Notes under the pieces: model-generated
Database searches by the model: none
What the model saw: only the letters and a program-made list of their open reading frames with translations
What the model was told of the DNA's origin: nothing
Assembly: GCA_945862435.1 (NCBI GenBank)
Contig: CAMAXX010000014.1
Location: 1 to 64,000, forward strand
DNA length: 64,000 nucleotides
Source: Pseudorhodobacter antarcticus
GTDB lineage: Bacteria > Pseudomonadota > Alphaproteobacteria > Rhodobacterales > Rhodobacteraceae
Direction of reading: 5' to 3'
Shown: piece by piece, positions 31,356 through 41,091 of the stretch
How the letters are laid out: each line of letters starts with the position of its first letter
Position numbering within the stretch: the stretch's first letter is position 1
Translations under genes and position numbers: made by a program

Positions 31356-32319
31356 TTACCACTTTGCCTGTGGCGGTGCGGCTTCGCAGCAGTTCTAACC
31401 CTTCGGGTGCGCGCTCGAACGGGATTTGGTGCGAGATGTGCGGGCGCACTTCGCCCGCCGCGATCCAATCTAAAACCTGCGTCAGGCTTTGCGTCAGCAC
31501 TTGGGGGGCAAATTTCAAATAGCCGCCCCAATACAGACCCATGGCCGATAGGTTTTTCACCAGCAGCAGATTGGCAGGGATTTGGGGCACTTCGCCCCCC
31601 GCAAATCCAATAGTCAGCAGCCGCCCTTCGGGGCGCGTGGCAGATAGCGCGGCCATAAAGGCAGGCCCACCCACAGCATCGTAAACCACATCGAACCCGC
31701 CCGCCGCACGCAAAGCGCCCTTTAAGTCGGGGGTATCGCTGTCAATCAGAACATCGGCCCCAGCAGACTGCGCCACGGCCAGCCGATCTGCGCCGCGCGC
31801 CACGGCAATCACCCGTGCGCCCATGCGTTTGCCAATTTCAACCGCCGTTAGACCCACCCCGCCCGCCGCGCCCAGCACCAGCAGGGTTTCCCCTGCCTGC
31901 AAGCGCGCCTTATGATCCAGCGCCAAATGCGAAGTGCCATAGGCAATTTGAAATGCCGCGCCCACGCTATTATCTACGCTGTCTGGCAGTGCGATCAATT
32001 GATTGACAGGGGCAATCGCCGCCTCGGCCAATCCGCCACTGCCAATAAATGCCGCAACCCGCGCGCCAATGGCGGGGCCGATTGTGCGCGGGCCAAGCGC
32101 CAACACTGTGCCTGCCACTTCCATTCCCAGCGTCATTGGCAAGGCGGGGCGTTCTTGATAGCGCCCCGATTGCATCAGCAAATCGGCGTGGTTCAACCCG
32201 CACGCGCGTATGGCGATAAGAGCTTCGCCTTTTGCAGGCTGCGGTATTGGCGTTTCGGCCATCGTTAGCGCTGCGCCCAACTCTTGGACTTGCCATGCTT
32301 TCATCGCGATCAACCCCAA
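31342..32319 (-). CDS. NADPH:quinone oxidoreductase (zinc-independent MDR)
   Basis: MKAWQVQELGAALTMAETPIP; LLVLGAAGGVGLTAVEIGKRMGARVIAVARG. Confidence 0.9.
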   Translation of the reverse strand: MGLIAMKAWQVQELGAALTMAETPIPQPAKGEALIAIRACGLNHADLLMQSGRYQERPALPMTLGMEVAGTVLALGPRTIGPAIGARVAAFIGSGGLAEAAIAPVNQLIALPDSVDNSVGAAFQIAYGTSHLALDHKARLQAGETLLVLGAAGGVGLTAVEIGKRMGARVIAVARGADRLAVAQSAGADVLIDSDTPDLKGALRAAGGFDVVYDAVGGPAFMAALSATRPEGRLLTIGFAGGEVPQIPANLLLVKNLSAMGLYWGGYLKFAPQVLTQSLTQVLDWIAAGEVRPHISHQIPFERAPEGLELLRSRTATGKVVITRP

Positions 32320-32729
32320 TATGATCTAAGTTTAGTCGGCCGTAGTGGCAATTTCAGCGAATCATGCGGGATGCGCAACACGGACTTGTGCCCCTTTGGT
32401 TTTGGAATTTCCGTGCTTGTAGTAAAATTTCCTAGAATCGTTCGCATTATGCGCAAACTTGCGGCAGACAGCGCCTTTTGCGCGTAAACTTTTGGCGCAG
32501 ACCTAGGTGAGGTAGGTTAACACCCTTAGGTAGATTGATCGACCGGCCAAGGCAACCCAACCATAACTGCGCGAGTTAACGCATTTTCTGCCTGTATCAA
32601 CCATAAGTAATATACTAAAGTATATATAAAAAAGACTTTAGATTAGTTTTGCAATGCGTAAGTGGGTATGGAAAAAATCTTTACCACAGGCGAATGATAT
32701 CCAACTTAGCAATGAAATCGGACAAATCT

Positions 32730-33089
32730 ATGAAGCACCCAGTTGATATACATGTGGGCAAACGTATTCGCCATCGTCGGTGGATGATAGGTATGACCCA
32801 ACAGCAATTGGCTGACAAAGTTGGTATCAAATTCCAGCAGATTCAGAAATATGAAACGGGCATGAACCGTGTTTCCGCGTCGCGTCTTTGGGACATCGCA
32901 GAAACCCTGGGCGTTGAGATTTCCTTTTTCTTTGAAGGTCTAAGTGAAGGCAGCGCACCTACCCCTGCGCAGGCCGACATAATGGCTGACAAAGAAGCTT
33001 TGGATTTGGTGCGTTCGTATTACTTGATCCCCGAGGCGCAACGTCGCCGTCTGTTTGATCTGGCGCGCGTTTTGTCCGAAGCAGCTTAA
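32730..33089 (+). CDS. XRE-family HTH transcriptional regulator
   Basis: VGKRIRHRRWMIGMTQQQLADKVGIKFQQIQKYETGMNRVSASRLWDIAETLGVEISFFFEG. Confidence 0.92.
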   Translation: MKHPVDIHVGKRIRHRRWMIGMTQQQLADKVGIKFQQIQKYETGMNRVSASRLWDIAETLGVEISFFFEGLSEGSAPTPAQADIMADKEALDLVRSYYLIPEAQRRRLFDLARVLSEAA

Positions 33090-33159
33090 CCTCGCCTTCA
33101 GCTTGACCAAATTGCCCCTGTCTCCTATGCGAGCAGGGGTATTTGTTTTGGGGTATGCC

Positions 33160-33954
33160 ATGCTGTCACAGTCCACGCGCGAAGACATTTTCGCAACCGC
33201 CCATGCCTTGGCAGATGCCGCCCGCGTGGCGACTTTGCAGCATTTCCGCAGCGAAGGCTTGGCGGCTGATAATAAAGAGATTGGGCGGTTCGATCCTGTC
33301 ACAGTGGCAGATCGGCTGTCAGAACAGCGGATGCGCGCCATACTGGCAACCCGCCGCCCTGATGATGCAATTTTGGGCGAAGAGTTTGGGCCAAAGGCGG
33401 GCACATCGGGCCTGACTTGGGTGCTTGATCCAATTGATGGCACGCGCAGTTATCTTGCAGGCGCCCCGACATGGGGCGTGTTGATTTCTGTGCGCGATGT
33501 GGAGGGGCCGATTTACGGAATTATCGACCAACCCTTTATCGGCGAGCGGTTTGAAGGCGGCCTTGGACGCGCCACCACAAATGGCCCGTTAGGGGTGCGC
33601 GCCCTAAAGACGCGCCCACCGCGCACCCTGACCGATGCGATCTTGTTTTCTACCTTCCCCGAAGTTGGCACGCAGGCCGAAGGTGACGCTTTTCGGCGTG
33701 TTTCTGCTTGCGCAAAACTGACCCGCTATGGCACAGATTGCTATGCCTATGCCCTTATCGCTGCGGGCCAGATTGATCTGGTGATCGAGGCTGGTCTGCA
33801 ACCCTATGACGTGCAGGCACCCATTGCAGTGATTACGGCGGCAGGCGGCGTGGTGACCAACTGGCAAGGCGGCCCCGCCCATGACGGCGGGCAGATACTG
33901 GCCGCTGCAAATACCGCTGTTCATGCGCAGGCGATGGCTCTGCTGAACGGATAA
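33160..33954 (+). CDS. hisN: Histidinol-phosphatase / inositol monophosphatase family
   Basis: DDAILGEEFGPKAGTSGLTWVLDPIDGTRSYLAGAPTWGVLISV; YGTDCYAYALIAAGQIDLVIEAGLQPYDVQAPIAVITAAGG. Confidence 0.85.
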   Translation: MLSQSTREDIFATAHALADAARVATLQHFRSEGLAADNKEIGRFDPVTVADRLSEQRMRAILATRRPDDAILGEEFGPKAGTSGLTWVLDPIDGTRSYLAGAPTWGVLISVRDVEGPIYGIIDQPFIGERFEGGLGRATTNGPLGVRALKTRPPRTLTDAILFSTFPEVGTQAEGDAFRRVSACAKLTRYGTDCYAYALIAAGQIDLVIEAGLQPYDVQAPIAVITAAGGVVTNWQGGPAHDGGQILAAANTAVHAQAMALLNG

Positions 33955-33974
33955 GGGGGCCAGCCGCCTTGCCC

Positions 33975-34029
33975 GTGACGCGTGGCGTCACAGGCTTACC
34001 CCCGAGGTATTTATGTCAATGTGAAAGGG
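33975..34029 (+). repeat. Composite repeat copy E5
   Basis: Hairpin gtgacgc-gtg-gcgtcac (33975-33991), then acccccgaggtatttatgtcaatgtgaaaggg (33998-34029). Confidence 0.65.
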
Positions 34030-34132
34030 CTTTAAGGCGCGAATAGTTTTGCTATGCTGTCCGCGCACCTGAGCCCTTGGCCCGATTCTGTCAGGTGAAT
34101 GTCATCCTCCGAACGGGCAGGGCGGAGGCGAT

Positions 34133-35470
34133 ATGCAGGAAACTCTAATCAAAGGCGCGGATGTGGTTGTGACCATGGACGGAGCGCGGCGCGAGATTGC
34201 AGGCGGCGATGTGCTGATCCGTGGCGGGGTGATTGCGGGCGTGGGGCAGGGGCTGGCGACGCAGGGCGAAGTGATTTCGGCCCGCGGCTGTGTTGTAACT
34301 CCGGGGCTCGTGAACACACATCACCATCTTTACCAAACCCTAACCCGCGCAGTGCCTGCGGGCCAAGACGCGCTGCTGTTCGGCTGGCTGAAAGCGCTGT
34401 ATCCTATTTGGGCGCGGTTTGGGCCAGAGGAGATGTTTATCTCGGCCCAAGTAGGCCTTGCCGAACTGGCGCTGTCGGGCTGCGCGCTGACATCAGATCA
34501 TTTATACCTGTTTCCCAATGGTGCGCGGCTGGATGATACCATCGCGGCGGCGGGCGCGGTTGGCCTGCGCTTTCACCCAACGCGCGGGGCTATGAGCATT
34601 GGGACAAGTGCGGGCGGTCTGCCCCCCGACAGTTTGGTGGAAAACGAGGCCGCAATTTTGAACGACTGCATCCGCGTTATTGATGCCTTTCATGACAGAG
34701 CTGATGGCGCGATGGTGCGGGTGGGGATTGCACCTTGCTCGCCCTTTTCCGTTTCGCGCAATTTGATGCGCGATGCGGCGCTGCTTGCGCGCGATAAGGG
34801 CGTCATGCTGCATACCCATTTGGCCGAAAATGATGAAGATATTGCCTATTCCCTGGCGCAGTTTGGCTGCCGTCCAGGCCAATATGCCGAAGATCTGGGC
34901 TGGACAGGCGCGGATGTTTGGCACGCGCATTGCGTGAAATTGGACGCCAGCGAGATTGACCTTTTCGCGCGCACGGGCACGGGTGTGGCGCATTGTCCCT
35001 GTTCCAACTGCCGTCTTGGGTCGGGCGTGGCGCCCGTGCGTGCGCTGCGCAATGCTGGCGTGAAGGTTGGCCTTGGTGTGGACGGATCTGCCAGCAATGA
35101 CGCAGGCAATCTGATTGCCGAGGCACGCCAAGCGATGCTTTTGCAACGCGTCATGTTTGGGGCAGATGCCTTTTCCGCCCGCGCTGCGCTGGAACTGGCC
35201 ACCATTGGCGGCGCGCAGGTGCTGGGGCGCAGTGATTGCGGGTCGATCGAAGTGGGCAAACGCGCCGATATCGCAATTTGGGATGTGTCCGGAGTTGAGG
35301 CTGCTGGCACATGGGATGCGGTCGCCGCCCTAATCCTGTGCGGCCCTACCCGCGTGCGCGATTTAATCGTAGAAGGGCGGCGGGTTGTGCGGGCCGGGCA
35401 GATGGTCACGATTGACCTTGCGGGCGTGGTGGAGCGGCAAAACCAACTCGCCGCGCGGTTGACGGGCTAG
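34133..35470 (+). CDS. Amidohydrolase, probable 8-oxoguanine deaminase (AtzB/TrzN-like family)
   Basis: TPGLVNTHHHLYQTLTRAVPAGQDALLFGWLKALYPIW; HTHLAEN; GLGVDGSASNDAGNL. Confidence 0.8.
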   Translation: MQETLIKGADVVVTMDGARREIAGGDVLIRGGVIAGVGQGLATQGEVISARGCVVTPGLVNTHHHLYQTLTRAVPAGQDALLFGWLKALYPIWARFGPEEMFISAQVGLAELALSGCALTSDHLYLFPNGARLDDTIAAAGAVGLRFHPTRGAMSIGTSAGGLPPDSLVENEAAILNDCIRVIDAFHDRADGAMVRVGIAPCSPFSVSRNLMRDAALLARDKGVMLHTHLAENDEDIAYSLAQFGCRPGQYAEDLGWTGADVWHAHCVKLDASEIDLFARTGTGVAHCPCSNCRLGSGVAPVRALRNAGVKVGLGVDGSASNDAGNLIAEARQAMLLQRVMFGADAFSARAALELATIGGAQVLGRSDCGSIEVGKRADIAIWDVSGVEAAGTWDAVAALILCGPTRVRDLIVEGRRVVRAGQMVTIDLAGVVERQNQLAARLTG

Positions 35471-35650
35471 ACAGGTGGCAAAGCTTTGGATATTTGTGCC
35501 GCATTACAAACCAATGCGCCCCCTTTTCGCCGCCGCCAGATCTGACGCTTTCTCTTTGCGCGCCCCTGCGTCACCCACCGCGCGCCTTTCCCCGTTGACC
35601 AATTCCACCGTCTTGGCTAGGCCTAGGCTTTGTTTGCGAAAGATACCGCT

Positions 35651-36829
35651 ATGATCCCCCCCGTTCTACCGACCTACAACCGCGCCCCGCTAGAGTTTAC
35701 CTTTGGCGCAGGCTCTTGGCTGACGGCCTTGGACGGCGCGCGATACCTTGACCTTGGCGCTGGTATTGCGGTGAATGCGCTGGGCCATGCACATCCGGCG
35801 CTGGTGGCGGCACTCACGGCGCAGGCGGGGCAGCTTTGGCATGTCTCGAACCTGTACCGCATCCCGCAGCAAGAACAGCTTGCGCAAATGCTGGTCGATC
35901 AAACCTTTGCCGATACGGTGTTTTTCACCAATTCAGGCACCGAAGCGGCCGAACTTGCCATTAAAATGGCGCGCAAATATCACTATGACAAAGGCCAGCC
36001 TGACCGCACCGAAATCGTCACATTTGAAGGCGGGTTTCATGGCCGCTCGACAGCGGCCATTGCCGCCGCTGGGTCAGAAAAAATGACCAAAGGCTTTGGC
36101 CCGTTAATGCCGGGCTTTACCCAAATCAAATGGGCAGACCATGACGCCATTCGCGCCGCCATTACGGAAAAAACTTGCGCCGTGATGATTGAGCCCGTGC
36201 AGGGCGAAGGGGGCATTCGGACTGTTCCCGATCAATGTCTTAAGGGCCTGCGCGATATCTGCGATGCAACGGGGACATTGCTGATATTTGACGAGGTGCA
36301 ATGCGGCATGGGCCGCACGGGCCGCCTGTTTGCACATGAATGGGCAGGGATCACCCCCGATATCATGATGGTGGCCAAGGGGATCGGCGGCGGTTTCCCG
36401 CTTGGCGCAGTTTTGTCCACCGAAAACGCCGCATGCGGCATGACGGCTGGCACCCATGGCTCGACCTATGGCGGCAACCCTTTGGGCTGCGCCGTCGGGG
36501 CCGCTGTTTTGGGCATTGTCGGGCAAGACAGTTTTCTTGCCGAGGTTGCCCGCAAAGGTGCGCTGTTTGCTCAAGGGCTGGAAAGCCTTTGCGCGCGCCA
36601 CCCGAAAGTCTTTGAAGCGGTTCGCGGCCAAGGTCTGATTATGGGCCTTAAATGCGTGGCCCCCAATACCGATGTGGTCAAAGCGGCCTACGCGCAGAAC
36701 CTGCTGACTGTACCCGCCGCCGACAACGTATTGCGCCTTTTGCCTGCGCTGAACATCGAAGACGCAGATATAACCGAGGCCCTTACCCGCCTAGACCGCG
36801 CCGCAATCGCTTTGGAAGCTTCAACTTGA
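35651..36829 (+). CDS. argD: Acetylornithine/succinyldiaminopimelate aminotransferase (class III PLP)
   Basis: TFEGGFHGRSTAAIAAAGSEK, LLIFDEVQCGMGRTGRLFAHEW, MMVAKGIGGGFPLGAVLS; followed by argF. Confidence 0.92.
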   Translation: MIPPVLPTYNRAPLEFTFGAGSWLTALDGARYLDLGAGIAVNALGHAHPALVAALTAQAGQLWHVSNLYRIPQQEQLAQMLVDQTFADTVFFTNSGTEAAELAIKMARKYHYDKGQPDRTEIVTFEGGFHGRSTAAIAAAGSEKMTKGFGPLMPGFTQIKWADHDAIRAAITEKTCAVMIEPVQGEGGIRTVPDQCLKGLRDICDATGTLLIFDEVQCGMGRTGRLFAHEWAGITPDIMMVAKGIGGGFPLGAVLSTENAACGMTAGTHGSTYGGNPLGCAVGAAVLGIVGQDSFLAEVARKGALFAQGLESLCARHPKVFEAVRGQGLIMGLKCVAPNTDVVKAAYAQNLLTVPAADNVLRLLPALNIEDADITEALTRLDRAAIALEAST

Positions 36830-36851
36830 CTGCCTGCTTCCTTGCTCTGTA

Positions 36852-36886
36852 AGTATCCTCGGGGTCTGGGGGCGGATAGTCCCCAG
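36852..36886 (-). repeat. Composite repeat copy E6, minus orientation, between argD and argF
   Basis: Minus strand reads ctggggactatccgcccccag + accccgaggatact. Confidence 0.5.
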
Positions 36887-36909
36887 CTCTTGTCAATTAG
36901 GCCAAACCC

Positions 36910-37836
36910 ATGAAGCATTTCCTAGATATCCACCAAAGCGAAGCCGCCGAATTGCGCGCGATGATCAATTCGGCCCACGCGATGAAGGCCGCTCGGGGTG
37001 GTCTGCCCAAGGGCGCGCCTGATGATGATCAGCCGCTGGCAGGCCGCATGGTGGCGCTGATCTTTGAGAAACCCTCCACCCGCACCCGCGTGTCGTTCGA
37101 TGTGGGCGTGCGGCAAATGGGCGGGCAGACCATGGTGCTGTCTGGCAAAGAAATGCAGCTTGGCCATGGCGAAACAATTGCAGATACGGCCCGCGTTCTG
37201 TCGCGCTATGTTGATCTGATTATGATCCGCACCTTTGAAGAGGCAACGCTGCTGGAAATGGCCGAACATGCCACAGTGCCTGTGATAAACGGGCTGACCA
37301 ACCGCACGCATCCCTGCCAGATCATGGCCGATGTGATGACATACGAAGAACATCGCGGCCCTATAGCCGGCAAAAAGGTGGTCTGGGCAGGCGACGGCAA
37401 CAACGTCTGCGCCAGCTTCCTGCATGCGGCTGGCCAGTTCGGTTTTGATTTTACCTTCACGGGGCCTCAGCCATTAGACCCTGAAGCCGCCTTCATCGAC
37501 TTTGCGCGCAAAAAGGGCAGCACAGTGCTGATCGAACGCGACCCTGCAGTGGCCGTGCAGGGCGCTGATTTGGTGGTGACAGATACTTGGGTATCCATGC
37601 ACGACCCCGAATCCGCTAAGGAACGCCGCCACAACCAACTGCGCGGTTATCAAGTGAACGAGGCGCTGATGGCCCGCGCCCGCCCTGATGCGCTGTTCAT
37701 GCACTGCCTGCCTGCCCATCGCAACGACGAAGTGACATCGGCAGTGATGGACGGCCCCCATTCGGTGGTGTTCGACGAGGCCGAAAACCGTCTGCACGCG
37801 CAAAAGGCGGTAATGCGGTGGTGTTTGGGGATCTAG
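36910..37836 (+). CDS. argF: Ornithine carbamoyltransferase
   Basis: [38 protein letters not shown]. Confidence 0.96.
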   Translation: MKHFLDIHQSEAAELRAMINSAHAMKAARGGLPKGAPDDDQPLAGRMVALIFEKPSTRTRVSFDVGVRQMGGQTMVLSGKEMQLGHGETIADTARVLSRYVDLIMIRTFEEATLLEMAEHATVPVINGLTNRTHPCQIMADVMTYEEHRGPIAGKKVVWAGDGNNVCASFLHAAGQFGFDFTFTGPQPLDPEAAFIDFARKKGSTVLIERDPAVAVQGADLVVTDTWVSMHDPESAKERRHNQLRGYQVNEALMARARPDALFMHCLPAHRNDEVTSAVMDGPHSVVFDEAENRLHAQKAVMRWCLGI

Positions 37837-37839
37837 GAA

Positions 37840-38290
37840 CTAATCGCCAGGCTGCTTCAACACCACGGGCAGCACAGGGTCGTCTTCATCGCCTAGATGC
37901 TGTCCCAGCGGCCTTTCAAACCGCCCCAAAACGGTGTCAAAACCTGTAACCAGTTCGTGCTGGGCGGTATCATTCCGTGCTCGCAACACGGCATTTGCGC
38001 CTGACGCAAAGGTATCGATCATCTTATGCAGGGCGTGATGGTCTGCGTCCAGCACCTTAAATCCGCGCGCGATGCGCGGTTCCAACTGCGCCAGTTGCGG
38101 GAAATAAGCGGAATCTTCTATTCCAGTCAAAACGCCGCTTGCCCGCTGAAATGGGGATGCGCGGCCCACCTCTCGCGCGGGCAATCTGCCAAGATGATGC
38201 GAAATTCATCGCGCAGGGCGCTGCGATGATACAGGGCCAAGTTTCGGGGCCAAGTTTTGGCGCCAATGGGTCATCGATCATCCGCCGCAC
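37840..38290 (-). pseudogene. Degraded hemerythrin-domain protein
   Basis: Fragments in different frames: MRRMIDDPLAPKLG; YHRSALRDEFRIILADCPRERWAAHPHFS; SGVLTGIEDSAYFPQLAQLEPRIARGFKVLDADHHALHKMIDTFASGANAVL...HLGDEDDPVLPVVLKQPGD. Confidence 0.65.
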
Positions 38291-38397
38291 CTTATCAATA
38301 TTTGTTGAACCCTATTCCCGGGCCAATGCGGTAGCAACCCTTGCGCGCGCCTTCATTCTGCTCTTCTATGCGGCGATCTCAACCGCAAAGGTACTAA

Positions 38398-38886
38398 ATG
38401 CAAAACCCAGTTCCCTTTTTCATCCATTCGCTGACGGCCCTATCAAACTGCATAGCCAAGGCCGAAGCCTTTGCCGACGCCAAGCGCCTAAAACCCGAAG
38501 TGCTGCCTAACTTGCGCCTTGTGGCCGATATGTTGCCCTTTGCGCGCCAAGTTATGATTGCCACCGATCACGCCAAGGGTGCCCCTGCGCGGTTGGCGGG
38601 GATGGAAGCGCCCAGTTTTGCCGATACCGAAACCACGTTGGAAGAGTTGCGCGCGCGCATCCAGAAAACCATCGATTTTCTGAAAACCATTCCCGAAGAT
38701 GCGTTCGAGGGGGCCGAGGCGCGCACCATCACCATTAAGGCAGGCCCGCGTGAATTGACCTTTCCCGCCGCGCAATATTACAGTGGTTATGCGACCCCGA
38801 ATTTCTTTTTCCACATGACCACAGCCTACAATATTCTGCGCAGCAATGGCGTTGAAATTGGCAAGGTTGATTTCTTGGGCGCTTAA
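38398..38886 (+). CDS. DUF1993-family protein
   Basis: FFIHSLTALSNCIAKAEAFADAKRLKPEVLPNLRLVADMLPFARQVMIATDHAKGAPARLAG; YYSGYATPNFFFHMTTAYNILRSNGVEIGKVDFLG. Confidence 0.85.
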   Translation: MQNPVPFFIHSLTALSNCIAKAEAFADAKRLKPEVLPNLRLVADMLPFARQVMIATDHAKGAPARLAGMEAPSFADTETTLEELRARIQKTIDFLKTIPEDAFEGAEARTITIKAGPRELTFPAAQYYSGYATPNFFFHMTTAYNILRSNGVEIGKVDFLGA

Positions 38887-38916
38887 TGCCCTATTGCAGC
38901 GGGGCTAACCCCGCTG

Positions 38917-40080
38917 CTAATCATCAGCAGCCGCCGCGCGGGCCGCAATCATCCCCACAAGTCCCAGCACCATCGCCAGTGTCAGATATGTCGCGCGATA
39001 GCCCACATGTTCGGCGACAAAGCCAATGCTCGCAGGGGCCACCAGAATCCCCGTATAGCCGACCATTGTTACAGTCGAAATACCCACGCCAGCGGGCAGC
39101 CCCGGCCTATTTCCAGCGGCAGAAAACAAAATCGGCACCATGTTGGCTACGCCAAGCCCTGCTATGGCAAAGCCTAAAATCGCCATCGGGGCAGTGGGGG
39201 ATAACGCGCCCATTGCCAGCCCCAGCGTCCCTAGCGCTGCAGAGAAGCGCAGTGTTTTGACCGCGCCATAGCGGTTGCGCACAAAATCCCCTGTAAAGCG
39301 CATTACAGCCATTGTCCCCGCGAAAAACGCAAAGCCAAGGCCCGACGCAAACACCCCTGCGCCCAATTCGCTTGATAGATAAATCGCCGCCCAATCCAGC
39401 ACCGCGCCTTCGGGTACCATAGAAAACAGCGCCATTGCCCCCAAAATCCATAACCCCATATCGCGGGTAATCAGCCGTGACTTGGGCTTTGCCGCACCAG
39501 TGTCTTGGCTGGGTTGAGGCGCGTCTTGCATCACAAAACGCATCGCGCCCACGACCAGCAACAAAGATACCCCTGCAACGATCAGTGCCTGCCGCTCGGC
39601 CCCGATATGGGCGATCATCCATGCGCCGCCCGCGCCGCCGACAAATCCGCCAAGGCTCCAGAACCCGTGGCTGGATGACATAATCGCGCGACCAAGGCGG
39701 CGCTCGACCACCACGGCATTGGCATTCATCGCCACGTCCATACAGCCAATCACTGCCCCCATCAGCGCCATAAGCGGGGCCAGCAGCCACAGGTTTTGCG
39801 CAAAAACCACAGCCGCCAACATGGGCGTTGCAGCTAACGCAAAGCCCGTGGCCACCTGCGCCGATCCATAGGCCGCAATCAGCCGACCTGCATACAGCAT
39901 CGCCCCCACAGCCCCCAGCCCAAGGCACAGGATCAGCAGGCCCAGCACGCTTTCGCTGATTGAATGACGCGTCAACAGCAGCGGAATCTGTGGTGCCCAA
40001 GCCCCCATGATAAAGCCGTTCACCGTGAAAAACGCCGCAATGGCCCAGCGATTTGTTTGTCCCGAATATTCTTGCGCCAT
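38917..40080 (-). CDS. MFS transporter
   Basis: About 12 hydrophobic segments; RWAIAAFFTVNGFIMGAWAPQIPLLLTRHSISESVLGLLILCLGLGAV. Confidence 0.88.
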   Translation of the reverse strand: MAQEYSGQTNRWAIAAFFTVNGFIMGAWAPQIPLLLTRHSISESVLGLLILCLGLGAVGAMLYAGRLIAAYGSAQVATGFALAATPMLAAVVFAQNLWLLAPLMALMGAVIGCMDVAMNANAVVVERRLGRAIMSSSHGFWSLGGFVGGAGGAWMIAHIGAERQALIVAGVSLLLVVGAMRFVMQDAPQPSQDTGAAKPKSRLITRDMGLWILGAMALFSMVPEGAVLDWAAIYLSSELGAGVFASGLGFAFFAGTMAVMRFTGDFVRNRYGAVKTLRFSAALGTLGLAMGALSPTAPMAILGFAIAGLGVANMVPILFSAAGNRPGLPAGVGISTVTMVGYTGILVAPASIGFVAEHVGYRATYLTLAMVLGLVGMIAARAAAADD

Positions 40081-40083
40081 GAT

Positions 40084-41040
40084 CTATTCCTTCGAAAAAT
40101 GCCATACTGTTGACTGGGTTCGGCTTTGCCCCGCGCCAAGTTCGATACTGGGAAATCCTGCTTTATTTGGCGCATCGGGCCAATTTTGCGCCTCAATTGC
40201 AACGGCGGCAAAGGCGTCGTGGCGACAATCATACAGTTGCACGGCCGCTTCGGTGGTCGATAGCCGCAGTGTGACACCGCTTGTCCCGCGCAGCATAAGC
40301 ACCTCGCGCAGCGGTTCTTGCGCACTGCCAAGGCAAAAGCTGTTGTCAAGCGGGGGCTGTTGCGGCGCAATGCTGCGCAGCGCGCGAAAATCAAAATCCG
40401 TGCCCGTGACATTTGCAATCGCGCCCGTGGGGATAAACTCGCTGTCCGTGGGCAGATAATGATCCGCTGCCACCTGTATGCCGTGGCCCGCATAATCTGG
40501 GCTGCCGTCAAGGTTCCAGTAGCTGTGGTTGGCCACATTCCACAGGGTTGCCGCATCGGTTGTCACAGTTACATCCATCTGCAACTGCGCCCCGTTCAGG
40601 TTAAAGCGCGCAGTCACATCGCGGTTGCCAGAAAAGCCGCCCATACCATCAGGCAAATGTAAGGCAAGGGTCAGCGCGCTGTCACTGACATCGACAATAT
40701 CCCAAACCTGATGCTGCGCCCCCGATAGCCCCGAATGCAGCACATGCTTGCCCAAAAAGTTCTTTTCAAACTGCGCTGTCTGCCCGCCAACTTGCGCCGC
40801 AGCGCCCGTCAATCGGTTGACCACGGGCGCAATCAAGCTGCCATAATAGCACATCGCGCCTTCGGCATCGGCCACGTTTTGCGCGGCTACGGTCAGATCA
40901 TAGGGCACGCCATCCAGCCGAACTGATTGCAGCGTAGCCCCTAGGGTCAGCACCGCCACGTGCATCTCTTCGCTGCGCAGCATAACCCTCTGAACTAACC
41001 CGCCATTAGCCGTTCTACCAAACTTTGTAATCTGCGCCAT
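40084..41040 (-). CDS. galM: Aldose 1-epimerase
   Basis: NVANHSYWNLDG; YGSLIAPVVNRLTGA; IELGAGQSRTQSTVWHF. Confidence 0.88.
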   Translation of the reverse strand: MAQITKFGRTANGGLVQRVMLRSEEMHVAVLTLGATLQSVRLDGVPYDLTVAAQNVADAEGAMCYYGSLIAPVVNRLTGAAAQVGGQTAQFEKNFLGKHVLHSGLSGAQHQVWDIVDVSDSALTLALHLPDGMGGFSGNRDVTARFNLNGAQLQMDVTVTTDAATLWNVANHSYWNLDGSPDYAGHGIQVAADHYLPTDSEFIPTGAIANVTGTDFDFRALRSIAPQQPPLDNSFCLGSAQEPLREVLMLRGTSGVTLRLSTTEAAVQLYDCRHDAFAAVAIEAQNWPDAPNKAGFPSIELGAGQSRTQSTVWHFSKE

Positions 41041-41091
41041 CTATGCCTCTAAAACGATTTTGGGGCAACGTGACGAGCTATTCCCAAAAGG

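Noticed and set aside
35471-35650. Small RNA or leader upstream of argD
   Set aside because: Some GC-rich segments and a weak match to the repeat motif (ggatatttgtgccgcattac) but no clear promoter, terminator or stable fold could be established by eye.
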